Of a stretch of DNA of 64,000 nt, positions 33,479 to 40,979 are shown piece by piece. Positions within the stretch are counted from its first letter, which is position 1; every line of letters starts with the position of its first letter. This DNA comes from Oceanobacter mangrovi (GTDB taxonomy: Bacteria; Pseudomonadota; Gammaproteobacteria; Pseudomonadales; Oceanobacteraceae), in the NCBI RefSeq assembly GCF_019740315.1, contig NZ_JAHXZR010000013.1, positions 97,472-161,471 of the forward strand, written 5' to 3'. The notes under the pieces are model-generated. The model made no database searches. It was not told the DNA's origin and was given only the letters and a program-made list of their open reading frames with translations. Both the position numbers and the translations under genes were made by a program.

Positions 33479-33485
33479 GGTAAGA

Positions 33486-34163
33486 TCAAAGCGCCCAGTT
33501 AATCGGCGTCTGACCTTGCTGGATCAAGTAGTTGTTGATGCTGGAAAACTGCCGCTGGCCAAAAAAGCCACGGTGCGCCGACAGCGGCGACGGATGCACC
33601 GACTGCAACACCAGGTGACGACTGCGGTCGATCATGGCACCTTTCTTCTGGGCATAACTGCCCCACAACACAAACACCAGCCCGCTACGCTGTTCGTTCA
33701 GTACCCGAATTGCTGCATCGGTAAATTCTTCCCAGCCCTTTTTCTGGTGCGAACCGGCTTTAGCCTGTTCCACCGTCAGCGTCGCATTCAGCAGCAATAC
33801 GCCCTGATCCGCCCACGGCGTCAGATCGCCGGAACCAGACATGCGAATGCCCAGATCGCCTTCAATTTCCTTGAAGATATTCACCAGCGATGGCGGCACC
33901 TTGACGCCTGCTGGCACCGAAAAGCTCAGCCCCATCGCCTGGTCCGGGCCGTGGTAAGGGTCCTGGCCAATAATCACCACCCGCACCTGTTCAAACGGGG
34001 TGTGATTGAAGGCATTGAAAATCAGCGGCCCGGGCGGAAAAATCACCTTGCCAGCGGCTTTCTCCGCCTGCAGGAACGACTTCAGCTGCTGCATATAGGG
34101 CTGTTCCAGCTCAGCACCAATAACCTGTTGCCAGGATGGATGCAGCTCTCCGGGTTTCGACAT
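33486..34163 (-). CDS. ung: Uracil-DNA glycosylase
   Basis: Removes uracil from DNA at the start of base excision repair. The 225-aa family 1 enzyme shows the catalytic water-activating loop GQDPYHG with Asp68, the [10 protein letters not shown] uracil-binding strand and the [11 protein letters not shown] minor-groove loop near residue 190. The frame begins at a TTG (34169), but ATG 34163 has GAGG upstream and matches usual starts. It stands alone between the cytochrome c gene and the divergent monooxygenase-like gene. Confidence 0.97.
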   Translation of the reverse strand: MSKPGELHPSWQQVIGAELEQPYMQQLKSFLQAEKAAGKVIFPPGPLIFNAFNHTPFEQVRVVIIGQDPYHGPDQAMGLSFSVPAGVKVPPSLVNIFKEIEGDLGIRMSGSGDLTPWADQGVLLLNATLTVEQAKAGSHQKKGWEEFTDAAIRVLNEQRSGLVFVLWGSYAQKKGAMIDRSRHLVLQSVHPSPLSAHRGFFGQRQFSSINNYLIQQGQTPINWAL

Positions 34164-34308
34164 GATCAACCTCGTATGGGAATCCAGAAAAACAAAACGG
34201 CCGCGAGTATAACGCAGCCGTCCTTCTTATCGGCAAACAGCAGCTACTGGAAATCCGTCGGCTTCGGCTGTGATAATCCAGCTCCACCCAATCGTCGGAA
34301 CTTCAACC

Positions 34309-34617
34309 ATGTACGCCGTTATTTTCCGCGCCAGACTCAAACCCGCCATGCTGCAACAGCCGGACCCTGAATATGCCACGACAGCGGCAGCCATGCGCCA
34401 GCGCGCCTTTGAACGCTATGGCTGTCTCGACTTCAGCGCCGTCACCGAAGGGGATCAGGAAATTGCCGTGTCCTGGTGGCCATCACAACAAGCCATTCAG
34501 CAGTGGCAACAGGACGAGCTGCACCAGCAGGCGCAACAGCTTGGCAAACAGCGCTGGTACGCCAGTTACCATGTTGATGTGGTGGCGGTTGAGCGCCAGT
34601 ATCAGCAAGTGCTGTAA
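34309..34617 (+). CDS. Antibiotic biosynthesis monooxygenase (ABM) family protein
   Basis: A 102-aa ferredoxin-like-fold protein of the ABM superfamily (COG2329), members of which are small cofactor-free monooxygenases or heme-binding proteins. It opens with the strand MYAVIFRARL and has the helix AAAMRQRAFERYGC. The strand-helix segment EIAVSWWPSQQAIQQWQQDE, with its W-x7-W spacing, is typical of the family. The C-terminal strand is YASYHVDVVAVER. The frame begins at 34270, but ATG 34309 starts at the first beta strand. Substrate unknown. Confidence 0.8.
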   Translation: MYAVIFRARLKPAMLQQPDPEYATTAAAMRQRAFERYGCLDFSAVTEGDQEIAVSWWPSQQAIQQWQQDELHQQAQQLGKQRWYASYHVDVVAVERQYQQVL

Positions 34618-34732
34618 CCATGAAGAAAATCCCGCAGCCCTGATCAAGCTAAGTCAGTCCTAAGTTTCGGCTCAGACAATGGCCTGCAATGCCATTTTCC
34701 ATGTGTAAACCATCTCACTAAGGGAGCCAGAT

Positions 34733-35539
34733 ATGACATCGACCAGCGCTGCAATCAGTACCTCACCAGTCGCCCCGGCGACTTCACTGGTGAACCGGGT
34801 ACCGCATATCATCCTGCTGTACTGGGTTATCAAAATCGCCTCGACCACACTGGGGGAAACCGGTGCGGATATGTTTTCCATGACCTTTCAGCTGGGTTAT
34901 GGCACCACCATTCTGATGTTTCTGGCGCTGTTTGCGGTCCTGCTGACAGCCAAACTGATGATTCAGCGATATGAGCCCGTCACCTACTGGCTGACGTTTA
35001 CGGCAACCGCCATTGTCGGCACGGCCATTTCCGACTTTATCGACCGCACCCTGGGTTTGGGGTACGCCGCTGGTTCTGCCTTGCTGATGGCTCTGCTGAT
35101 TGCAGTACTGGGTTTGTGGTACTGGCGTCAGGGCTCAGTGCGGGTTGAAGTGATCACCAACGGCAGTGCTGAATTTTTCTACTGGATTGCTTTTCTGATC
35201 GCCAACACCCTGGGAACTGCTGCCGGTGATTACGTTGCCGACCAGCTCGGCCTCGGCTTTGCTACCAGCGCCCTGCTGTTTACCGGCCTGCTGGTTGCCA
35301 TCACCTTGCTGCACTTTTTCAGCCGTGTGTCTGGAGTATTGCTGTTCTGGCTGGCGTTTGTATTAACCCGTCCGTTTGGTGCCACCTTTGGTGACTGGCT
35401 GACCAAACCGCTCGACCACGGTGGCCTGGCATTGGGGACGATTGGCGCTTCGGTATTCTTTATGGTGGTATTGGTGGCCGCTGTTGGCCGCGAAACCTGG
35501 CTGGAGCGTTCCCGTCGGAGCATCCCGGAACTGGACTAG
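34733..35539 (+). CDS. DUF347 repeat membrane protein
   Basis: A 268-aa inner-membrane protein made of four DUF347-type repeats (COG4705), each of about two helices with a (Y/F)W...G...(G/S)D signature: YWVIKIASTTLGETGAD near 24, YWLTFTATAIVGTAISD near 84, YWIAFLIANTLGTAAGD near 145 and FWLAFVLTRPFGATFGD near 205. The family has no proven function, though relatives are sometimes linked to metal stress. AGGGAG precedes the ATG. A response regulator starts five bases after its stop, so it is probably cotranscribed with that two-component system and perhaps belongs to its signal chain. Confidence 0.85.
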   Translation: MTSTSAAISTSPVAPATSLVNRVPHIILLYWVIKIASTTLGETGADMFSMTFQLGYGTTILMFLALFAVLLTAKLMIQRYEPVTYWLTFTATAIVGTAISDFIDRTLGLGYAAGSALLMALLIAVLGLWYWRQGSVRVEVITNGSAEFFYWIAFLIANTLGTAAGDYVADQLGLGFATSALLFTGLLVAITLLHFFSRVSGVLLFWLAFVLTRPFGATFGDWLTKPLDHGGLALGTIGASVFFMVVLVAAVGRETWLERSRRSIPELD

Positions 35540-35543
35540 GAAA

Positions 35544-36206
35544 ATGCGTATTTTACTGGCAGAAGATGACCACCTGATTGGCAGCTCGGTACAGCAACGA
35601 CTGCGCGACGAAGCCTGTGCGGTCGACTGGGTACAGGATGGCAATAGCGCCGCTACCGCAATTGCAACCCATCCGTATGATTTGCTATTGCTGGACCTCG
35701 GGCTGCCCGGTCAGGATGGAATGAAGGTATTGCAGCAGCTGCGCGCCAACCGCAATCCGTTACCTGTGATTGTGATTACAGCCCGCGACAGCCTTGATGA
35801 ACGTATTCGCGGGCTTGATCTCGGAGCCGATGATTTTCTGGTCAAACCCTTCGCCATGACAGAACTGCTGGCACGGATGCGAGCCGTGCACCGGCGCCAT
35901 CAGGGCAATACCACTCCCCTGCTGGGGAATGGCGTGCTGGAACTGAATTTATTGACTCACAGCGCTCGCCGCGACGACCGCGAGATCAGCCTTACCGGCC
36001 GGGAGTTCGCGCTGCTGCAGGCGTTGCTGCATCGGCCCGGCGCGATCCTCTCCCGCAGTGACCTTGAGGATCGTATCTACGGCTGGAATGAAGAGGTGGA
36101 AAGCAACGCGATCGAATTCATCATCCATTCGTTGCGCAAAAAGCTTGGCGCTGATGCCATCAAAAACGTACGAGGGGTCGGCTGGCTGGTCGATCGTGAA
36201 TCATGA
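35544..36206 (+). CDS. OmpR-family response regulator (QseB/PmrA-like)
   Basis: A 220-aa response regulator. The receiver domain (1-115) has the acidic pair in LLAEDDH, phosphoacceptor Asp51 (LLLLDLGLPG), Thr in VITARD and Lys in VKPFAM. The C-terminal winged helix (125-218) shows LTGREFALLQALLHRPG and the recognition helix AIEFIIHSLRKKL. The frame opens at 35421, inside the upstream gene, but ATG 35544 begins the receiver and has AGGAAA overlapping the upstream stop. It overlaps the sensor kinase start by four bases (ATGA), so the pair is translationally coupled. Confidence 0.93.
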   Translation: MRILLAEDDHLIGSSVQQRLRDEACAVDWVQDGNSAATAIATHPYDLLLLDLGLPGQDGMKVLQQLRANRNPLPVIVITARDSLDERIRGLDLGADDFLVKPFAMTELLARMRAVHRRHQGNTTPLLGNGVLELNLLTHSARRDDREISLTGREFALLQALLHRPGAILSRSDLEDRIYGWNEEVESNAIEFIIHSLRKKLGADAIKNVRGVGWLVDRES

Positions 36207-37501
36207 GCCACTCCATTCAGCAAACCCTCAATCGACGGTTATTGGCGGCAACCTGCGTCTTCGCCTTGTTGGCCAGCCTGGTTTCCGGCTGGTTGTCCTT
36301 TAATGAAGCCCGCGAAATCCAGGACAATCTGCTGCAACAATTCGCCAGCCTGATCCGTATTCCTGTCAACCAGCAAACCGATCCAGACCCGGACTTCAGC
36401 AGCAGCGAAGATGCCCTGCTCTGGCAACCCCTGGACAATAATCCCGCCAACCCGCTGGCCCTGCCAAACGCTCTGGCGGAAGGCTTTCATACCTTGCGGA
36501 TCGATGAACTGGAATGGCGGGTGTTCGTTTATCAGCCAGCCCACAGCCAGCAACGCTATGCCGTCAGCCAGCAAACGGAAGCCCGTGATGAGGTTGCCTG
36601 GAGCAACAGTCTTAATACCCTGATACCCATGTTATTGCTGGTGCCAGTGTTATTACTGATTGTCCGGCTGGTAATTCGTCGCAGTTTTGCACCACTACAG
36701 AAGTTGGCACGCCAGCTTGATCAACAAGGTGATGACTGCCTGGCTGCCTTGTCCAAACAGCCATTAGCCACGGAAATCGCACCCTTTATTGCCTCGATTA
36801 ATCGGCTGCTGCAACGTCTGCAGCAATCCATCGACCAGCAACGCCGTTTTGTTGCGGATGCCGCTCACGAATTACGAACCCCGGTCGCCGGGCTCTCGCT
36901 GCTGGCAGATAACCTCAGTCAGGTAACCACACCGGAGCAGCTGCAGTCACGGCTGCCACCACTGCAAACCGGGCTTAAACGCATCCAGCTACTGGTCAGC
37001 CAATTGCTGGATCTGGCCCGGCTTCAAGGGCAAGGTTCGCAAGCCATCAAAGCCGACCTGCAGCTGATCGTGCAGGATGTGATCGCCGAGCTGTATCCGC
37101 TGGCGGAGCAGAAAACGATCGACCTCGGCATGCTGGTCAATGAACCACTGCAGGCAAAAGACATTGCCGGTGTCCTGCGGATTTTGATCCACAACGCCAT
37201 TGATAACGCCATTCGCTACAGCCCGGTTGGTAGCCAGATCGATATCAGTCTGTTCAGCCGTGATGGCATGGCAGTGATTCTGGTAGCAGACAATGGCCCG
37301 GGTATCCCAACCGATGAGCTGCAGGCCGTACTGGAACCGTTTTACCGGGTTGGCGTTAATAGCGAGCCGGGCAATGGTTTGGGGCTGGCAATCAGTAACG
37401 AAATTGCCAAACGACTCGGTGGCAGTCTGACGTTGAGCAATCGCCCAACCGGTGGTCTGACCTTGCAGTACTGTCAGCCGCTGGCGAGCAGTCTCGATTG
37501 A
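36203..37501 (+). CDS. Sensor histidine kinase (QseC-like)
   Basis: Inner-membrane sensor of 432 aa. Helix one (about 10-32) and helix two (about 137-157) enclose a periplasmic domain of around 100 residues with no recognised fold. The dimerisation domain carries the phospho-His in DAAHELRTPVAG near residue 222. The ATPase domain has the N box NAIDNAIRYSP near 330, DNGPGIP near 360 and GNGLGLAI near 390. The signal is unknown. It forms a pair with the preceding QseB/PmrA-like regulator. A hairpin follows the stop. Confidence 0.93.
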   Translation: MSHSIQQTLNRRLLAATCVFALLASLVSGWLSFNEAREIQDNLLQQFASLIRIPVNQQTDPDPDFSSSEDALLWQPLDNNPANPLALPNALAEGFHTLRIDELEWRVFVYQPAHSQQRYAVSQQTEARDEVAWSNSLNTLIPMLLLVPVLLLIVRLVIRRSFAPLQKLARQLDQQGDDCLAALSKQPLATEIAPFIASINRLLQRLQQSIDQQRRFVADAAHELRTPVAGLSLLADNLSQVTTPEQLQSRLPPLQTGLKRIQLLVSQLLDLARLQGQGSQAIKADLQLIVQDVIAELYPLAEQKTIDLGMLVNEPLQAKDIAGVLRILIHNAIDNAIRYSPVGSQIDISLFSRDGMAVILVADNGPGIPTDELQAVLEPFYRVGVNSEPGNGLGLAISNEIAKRLGGSLTLSNRPTGGLTLQYCQPLASSLD

Positions 37502-37539
37502 GCAGCAGACAGGCGCTGCCAAGCCGACGCCTGACAACA

Positions 37540-37575
37540 AAACAGCCACGCCGATAAACACCATCGTGGCCGTTT
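37540..37575. terminator. Bidirectional terminator between the kinase and TRAP-2 genes
   Basis: AAACAGCCACG (37540-37550) pairs with CGTGGCCGTTT (37565-37575) with one mismatch around a 14-base loop. A- and T-rich flanks on each side let it work for both convergent units. Confidence 0.65.
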
Positions 37576-37596
37576 GAGTTTGTCGATTAGGGGAAA

Positions 37597-38985
37597 CTAG
37601 TTCCCGTACACATAAGCCGGGAACCAGTTCACCAGTGCCGGGAACAGGATCAGCAAGGCCAGCGCTGTCAGCTGCAGCAGGATAAACGGCACCACACCCT
37701 TGTAGATGGTCGAAAGCTTCACATCCGGCGGGCAAACCCCCTTCAGATAGAACAGTGAGAAGCCCACCGGCGGCGTCAGGAACGACGTCTGCAGGGTCAG
37801 CGCCACCAGCATCACAAACCACACCAGCGTCGGGTTATCGATCACACCATAACCATTGATGGAAATTTCCAGCGCACTCACCACCGGGGCCACCAGCGGC
37901 AGAATGATCAGGGTGATTTCGATCCAGTCGAGGATAAAGCCGAGCAGGAACACCACCGCAAGAATAAACAGAATAATGCCGTAGGGGCCAAACGGCAGCG
38001 ACGTCAGCATCGATTCAATGTATTCATCACCGCCCAGTTCCCGCAGTACCAGCGCAAACATGGTGGCGCCAATAAAGATGGCAAAGATGTAGCCACTGAC
38101 GTTGAGGGTATCGTTAAGACACTCGCGGATAACCTTGATGCTCAGACGACCGTTCTGCAACGCCAGCCCCATGGCGGCGGCGGCACCCACAGCCGAGGCT
38201 TCGGTTGGTGTGGCGATACCGGCAAAGATCGAACCCAGAACGGCCAGAATCATCGCCAGCGTGGGGGCAACGGCCTTGAAAACGTCGATCCAGACCTGTT
38301 TGGTGACCGGTTTGATGTCTTCCGACAGCGGCATCGAATCCGGTTTGATCAGACCCCAGCCCAGGATGTAGACAATGTACAACACGCCCAGCAGCAAGCC
38401 TGGCATCACAGCGCCCATAAACAGGTCGCCAACCGACAACGCCAGCTGGTCGGCCATGATCACCAGCATAATGCTGGGCGGAATCAGAATGCCCAGCGTA
38501 CCGGCACTGGCAACCGTCCCGACCGTCACGGTTTTGCTGTAGCCCTGCCCCAGCATGGCGGGTAATGACATTACCCCCAGCAGCACCACGGAAGCCCCCA
38601 CAATACCGGTAGAAGCCGCCAGAATAATGCCGATCAGCACCACGGTAATCGCCAGCCCACCCCGCACGCGGCCAAACAGTGCCTGAAACGACACCATCAG
38701 CTTTTCCGCTACTCCGGATTTATCCAGCAGGTTGCCCATGAAAATAAACATCGGCAGCGCCACCAGAATCCAGTTATCCATGATCTTGTAGACCCGGTCG
38801 ACCACCAGCCCGACCGACAGGAAGTCGATACCAATCACAGTGTCGAGATACATATCTGACAGGTAAGCGATCAACGCAAACAGAGTGCCGACACCCGCCA
38901 ATACCCAGGCCACCGGGAAGCCGGTGAACAGCAGCAGAATAAAACTGAAAAACATCGCAACGATGAGGATTTCATTGATTTCCAT
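37597..38985 (-). CDS. TRAP transporter large permease (TRAP-2, DctM family)
   Basis: A 462-aa DctM-type transport subunit, longer than the TRAP-1 permease because of extra loops, as in the 2-oxoacid/mannitol-chloroaromatic TRAP group. Motifs: LLFTGFPVAWVLAGVGTLFA near residue 15, STGIVGASVVLLGVMSLP near 115, LGILIPPSIMLVIMADQL near 155, GIATPTEASAVGAAAAM near 250 and FLTPPVGFSLFYLKGV near 410. ATG 38985 has GGGAGG upstream and begins just past the small-permease stop; the longer frame to 39024 overlaps that gene. It works with the next two genes. Confidence 0.93.
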   Translation of the reverse strand: MEINEILIVAMFFSFILLLFTGFPVAWVLAGVGTLFALIAYLSDMYLDTVIGIDFLSVGLVVDRVYKIMDNWILVALPMFIFMGNLLDKSGVAEKLMVSFQALFGRVRGGLAITVVLIGIILAASTGIVGASVVLLGVMSLPAMLGQGYSKTVTVGTVASAGTLGILIPPSIMLVIMADQLALSVGDLFMGAVMPGLLLGVLYIVYILGWGLIKPDSMPLSEDIKPVTKQVWIDVFKAVAPTLAMILAVLGSIFAGIATPTEASAVGAAAAMGLALQNGRLSIKVIRECLNDTLNVSGYIFAIFIGATMFALVLRELGGDEYIESMLTSLPFGPYGIILFILAVVFLLGFILDWIEITLIILPLVAPVVSALEISINGYGVIDNPTLVWFVMLVALTLQTSFLTPPVGFSLFYLKGVCPPDVKLSTIYKGVVPFILLQLTALALLILFPALVNWFPAYVYGN

Positions 38986-38986
38986 C

Positions 38987-39550
38987 TCAGCGGCCTCCCT
39001 CAGTGGTGTTACTGGAAGTTCCACTGAACAGGCGCTTCAGAACAATCGCATCCCGTAACAAACGATTCAGCGCCGCCAGCATCAGCAATACCATGGTGGC
39101 CGGAATCAACGACTTGATCAGCCAGCGCAGCGGCAAGCCGGCTGGCGCCAGCGAGCGTTCATCAATACGCCAGGACTCATAAACAAAATCCAGGCTGTGC
39201 CAGAACAGCAGCAGCAGGAATGGCATCAGCAAAAACAACAAGCCAAGAATCTCGATAATGCTCTTGGCTTTGGGGCCAAAACCGGCGTGAAAAATATCCA
39301 CCCGCACGTGGCTGTTATTGGCCTGGGCATACACAGCGCCGATAAACACACCGATGGCATACAGATGCCATTGCAGCTCTTCCAGAGCCACCAGACCAGC
39401 ACTGAAACCACGCCGTAAAATCACCTGGGTCAGAATCACCAGCATCAGCAAAAAGAAAATCCAGGCGACCCATTCGCCCAGTTTGATCAGCGCACGATCC
39501 AGCCTGTCGGCCAGCGGAACTGCAGCCAGAGCTTGCGGTTGAGCACTCAT
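38987..39550 (-). CDS. TRAP transporter small permease (TRAP-2, DctQ family)
   Basis: A 187-aa DctQ subunit with a longer polar N-terminus than TRAP-1, four helices, and the DctQ-type segment RRGFSAGLVALEELQWHLYAIGVF around residue 50 (only partly motif). A histidine- and arginine-containing loop HVRVDIFHAGF near 82 is typical of the 2-oxoacid subgroup. It is directly followed by the large permease and separated from the binding protein by a terminator. Confidence 0.9.
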   Translation of the reverse strand: MSAQPQALAAVPLADRLDRALIKLGEWVAWIFFLLMLVILTQVILRRGFSAGLVALEELQWHLYAIGVFIGAVYAQANNSHVRVDIFHAGFGPKAKSIIEILGLLFLLMPFLLLLFWHSLDFVYESWRIDERSLAPAGLPLRWLIKSLIPATMVLLMLAALNRLLRDAIVLKRLFSGTSSNTTEGGR

Positions 39551-39570
39551 ACAACACCCGTTTCAGCAAA

Positions 39571-39610
39571 AACAAAAAAGGCGCTGTCAGCCAACACCAG
39601 CTGACAGCGC
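39571..39610 (-). terminator. Terminator/attenuator between TRAP-2 dctP and dctQ
   Basis: On the minus strand a perfect 10-bp stem GCGCTGTCAG/CTGACAGCGC (39581-39590 with 39601-39610) is followed by CTTTTTTGTTTTT. It lies about 27 bases after the binding-protein stop and before the permease genes. Confidence 0.9.
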
Positions 39611-39636
39611 GTGAAATGGCCGGTTAACCGCGCTGC

Positions 39637-40686
39637 TCAGTCACGCGGCAGGAAGGCACGGTTCGACCACAACTTGTAGTTTTCACGGAAGGTTTGCAGG
39701 TCATCATAAACGGCTGCGAAAGTCGGATCTTTCTTCTGCTCTTCAGCAACCTCCATCCAGGCTTTGTGGAACGCATCAAGCATTTCTTTTGGCCACTTCT
39801 TGACAATCACACCACGCTCTTCCTCGTTGGCACGGATCGCTTCGAACTGGATGTATTCAGATTCAGCAACCGAGTTGGTCACCGACGCCTTACAGGTGGT
39901 AGATACAACCGCACGCTGCTGGTCACTCATCGACTTCCAGGTGTCACCGTTGATCAGCAATTCAAAGAAGGTGGCTTGCTGGTGCCAGCCCGGGAAGTAG
40001 TTGTACTTGGCGACCTTGTAGAAACCGAGTTTCTGATCAATCGCGGGCTGGGAAAATTCCGTCGCATCAATGGCACCTTTTTCGAGCGCACCAAAGATCT
40101 CACCGCCCGGAATCAGCGAAGTTGATACGCCCAGCTTGGCCAGCACTTCACCGCCAAGGCCATAGAAGCGCATGTTCAGACCTTTGAGATCATCCAGCGA
40201 ATTCACCGGCTTCTTGAACCAGCCGGAGGTTTCCGGGCTGATCAGGGCGCATGGCTCAACATGGATGTTGTAACCAGCATCGTCGTACATTTTCTGGTAC
40301 AACTTGAGGCCGTTACCGTAATACATCCAGGCCGCGAATTCCGGTGCTTCCGGGCCGAATGGAATGGTCGAGAAAATGGCTGAAGCAGGCATCTTGCCAG
40401 CCCAGTAACCGGCAATCGAATAACCCGAGTTCACCTTGCCGCTGGATACCGCATCGAGAATTTGCAGCGGCGCGACCAGTTTGCCCGGTTCATAGAGTTT
40501 CATTTTGACTTCGCCGCCAGATACCAGCGGCAGTTGATCGGCTACCCAGGCAATCGGGGTACCCAGTGCAGGCAGGTTGGAGCCAAAGGCAATCGGGGTT
40601 TTCAGCAATACCGGTTTGGCCTGGGCCGCTACCGCACACATGCTCAGGGCAGATACAGCAACCAGTGTCTTCAGGTTCGTTTTCAT
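39637..40686 (-). CDS. TRAP transporter solute-binding protein (TRAP-2, TakP-like)
   Basis: Periplasmic binding protein, 349 aa, with signal peptide MKTNLKTLVAVSALSMCAVAAQA. It resembles the TakP/2-oxoacid (pyruvate-type, mannitol/chloroaromatic) subgroup: GKLVAPLQILDAVSSGKVN near residue 68, GLNMRFYGLGGEVLAKLG near 170 with the ligand-binding Arg, FGALEKGAIDATEFSQP near 200 and YNYFPGWHQQATFFELLIN near 230. Uptake of small 2-oxo or hydroxy acids is the reasonable inference. It diverges from the CrbS-type sensor gene across a 293-bp region with two identical-arm dyads. Confidence 0.9.
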   Translation of the reverse strand: MKTNLKTLVAVSALSMCAVAAQAKPVLLKTPIAFGSNLPALGTPIAWVADQLPLVSGGEVKMKLYEPGKLVAPLQILDAVSSGKVNSGYSIAGYWAGKMPASAIFSTIPFGPEAPEFAAWMYYGNGLKLYQKMYDDAGYNIHVEPCALISPETSGWFKKPVNSLDDLKGLNMRFYGLGGEVLAKLGVSTSLIPGGEIFGALEKGAIDATEFSQPAIDQKLGFYKVAKYNYFPGWHQQATFFELLINGDTWKSMSDQQRAVVSTTCKASVTNSVAESEYIQFEAIRANEEERGVIVKKWPKEMLDAFHKAWMEVAEEQKKDPTFAAVYDDLQTFRENYKLWSNRAFLPRD

Positions 40687-40787
40687 AGCCGTTTCCTGTT
40701 TATTCTTGTTGTCTTGTCGGTTGATAGTCGACAGCCTTCAATGGCTGTCCAATCGCCAAAAAACTATAGGAATCGGCCGCTAGCGAA

Positions 40788-40806
40788 CCTACCGTTCTTT
40801 AGTAGG
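40788..40806. promoter_or_regulatory. Dyad CCTAC-N9-GTAGG, operator candidate
   Basis: Arms CCTAC and GTAGG surround nine bases in the divergent region between TRAP-2 and the CrbS-type sensor. A second dyad with the same arms lies about 40 bases to the right. Response regulators of the LuxR/NarL group often bind short dyads of this kind, so the CrbR-type regulator is a candidate. Confidence 0.5.
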
Positions 40807-40842
40807 GGAACTGGCCAGCCAACCGCCAATTCGGGACAAATC

Positions 40843-40856
40843 CCTACCAAAGTAGG
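40843..40856. promoter_or_regulatory. Dyad CCTAC-N4-GTAGG, operator candidate
   Basis: CCTACCAAAGTAGG has perfect 5-bp arms around CAAA. It shares its arms with the dyad at 40788-40806. It is about 125 bases before the sensor gene start and 157 before the TRAP-2 binding-protein gene. Confidence 0.5.
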
Positions 40857-40979
40857 TTGAGCCAAATTCGGGCGGGCGTTAGAAAACGGATATAACAATA
40901 ACGTCCTGTTCAGAAGCGGGACCATAACAGAGACCATCACAGAGGCGCCTGCTGATGGCCGTTGCCAGGGAGTCATCCA

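Noticed and set aside
33372..34370. A 332-codon open frame on the plus strand
   Set aside because: It is antisense to ung over most of its length; ung has all its catalytic motifs, so this is a shadow.
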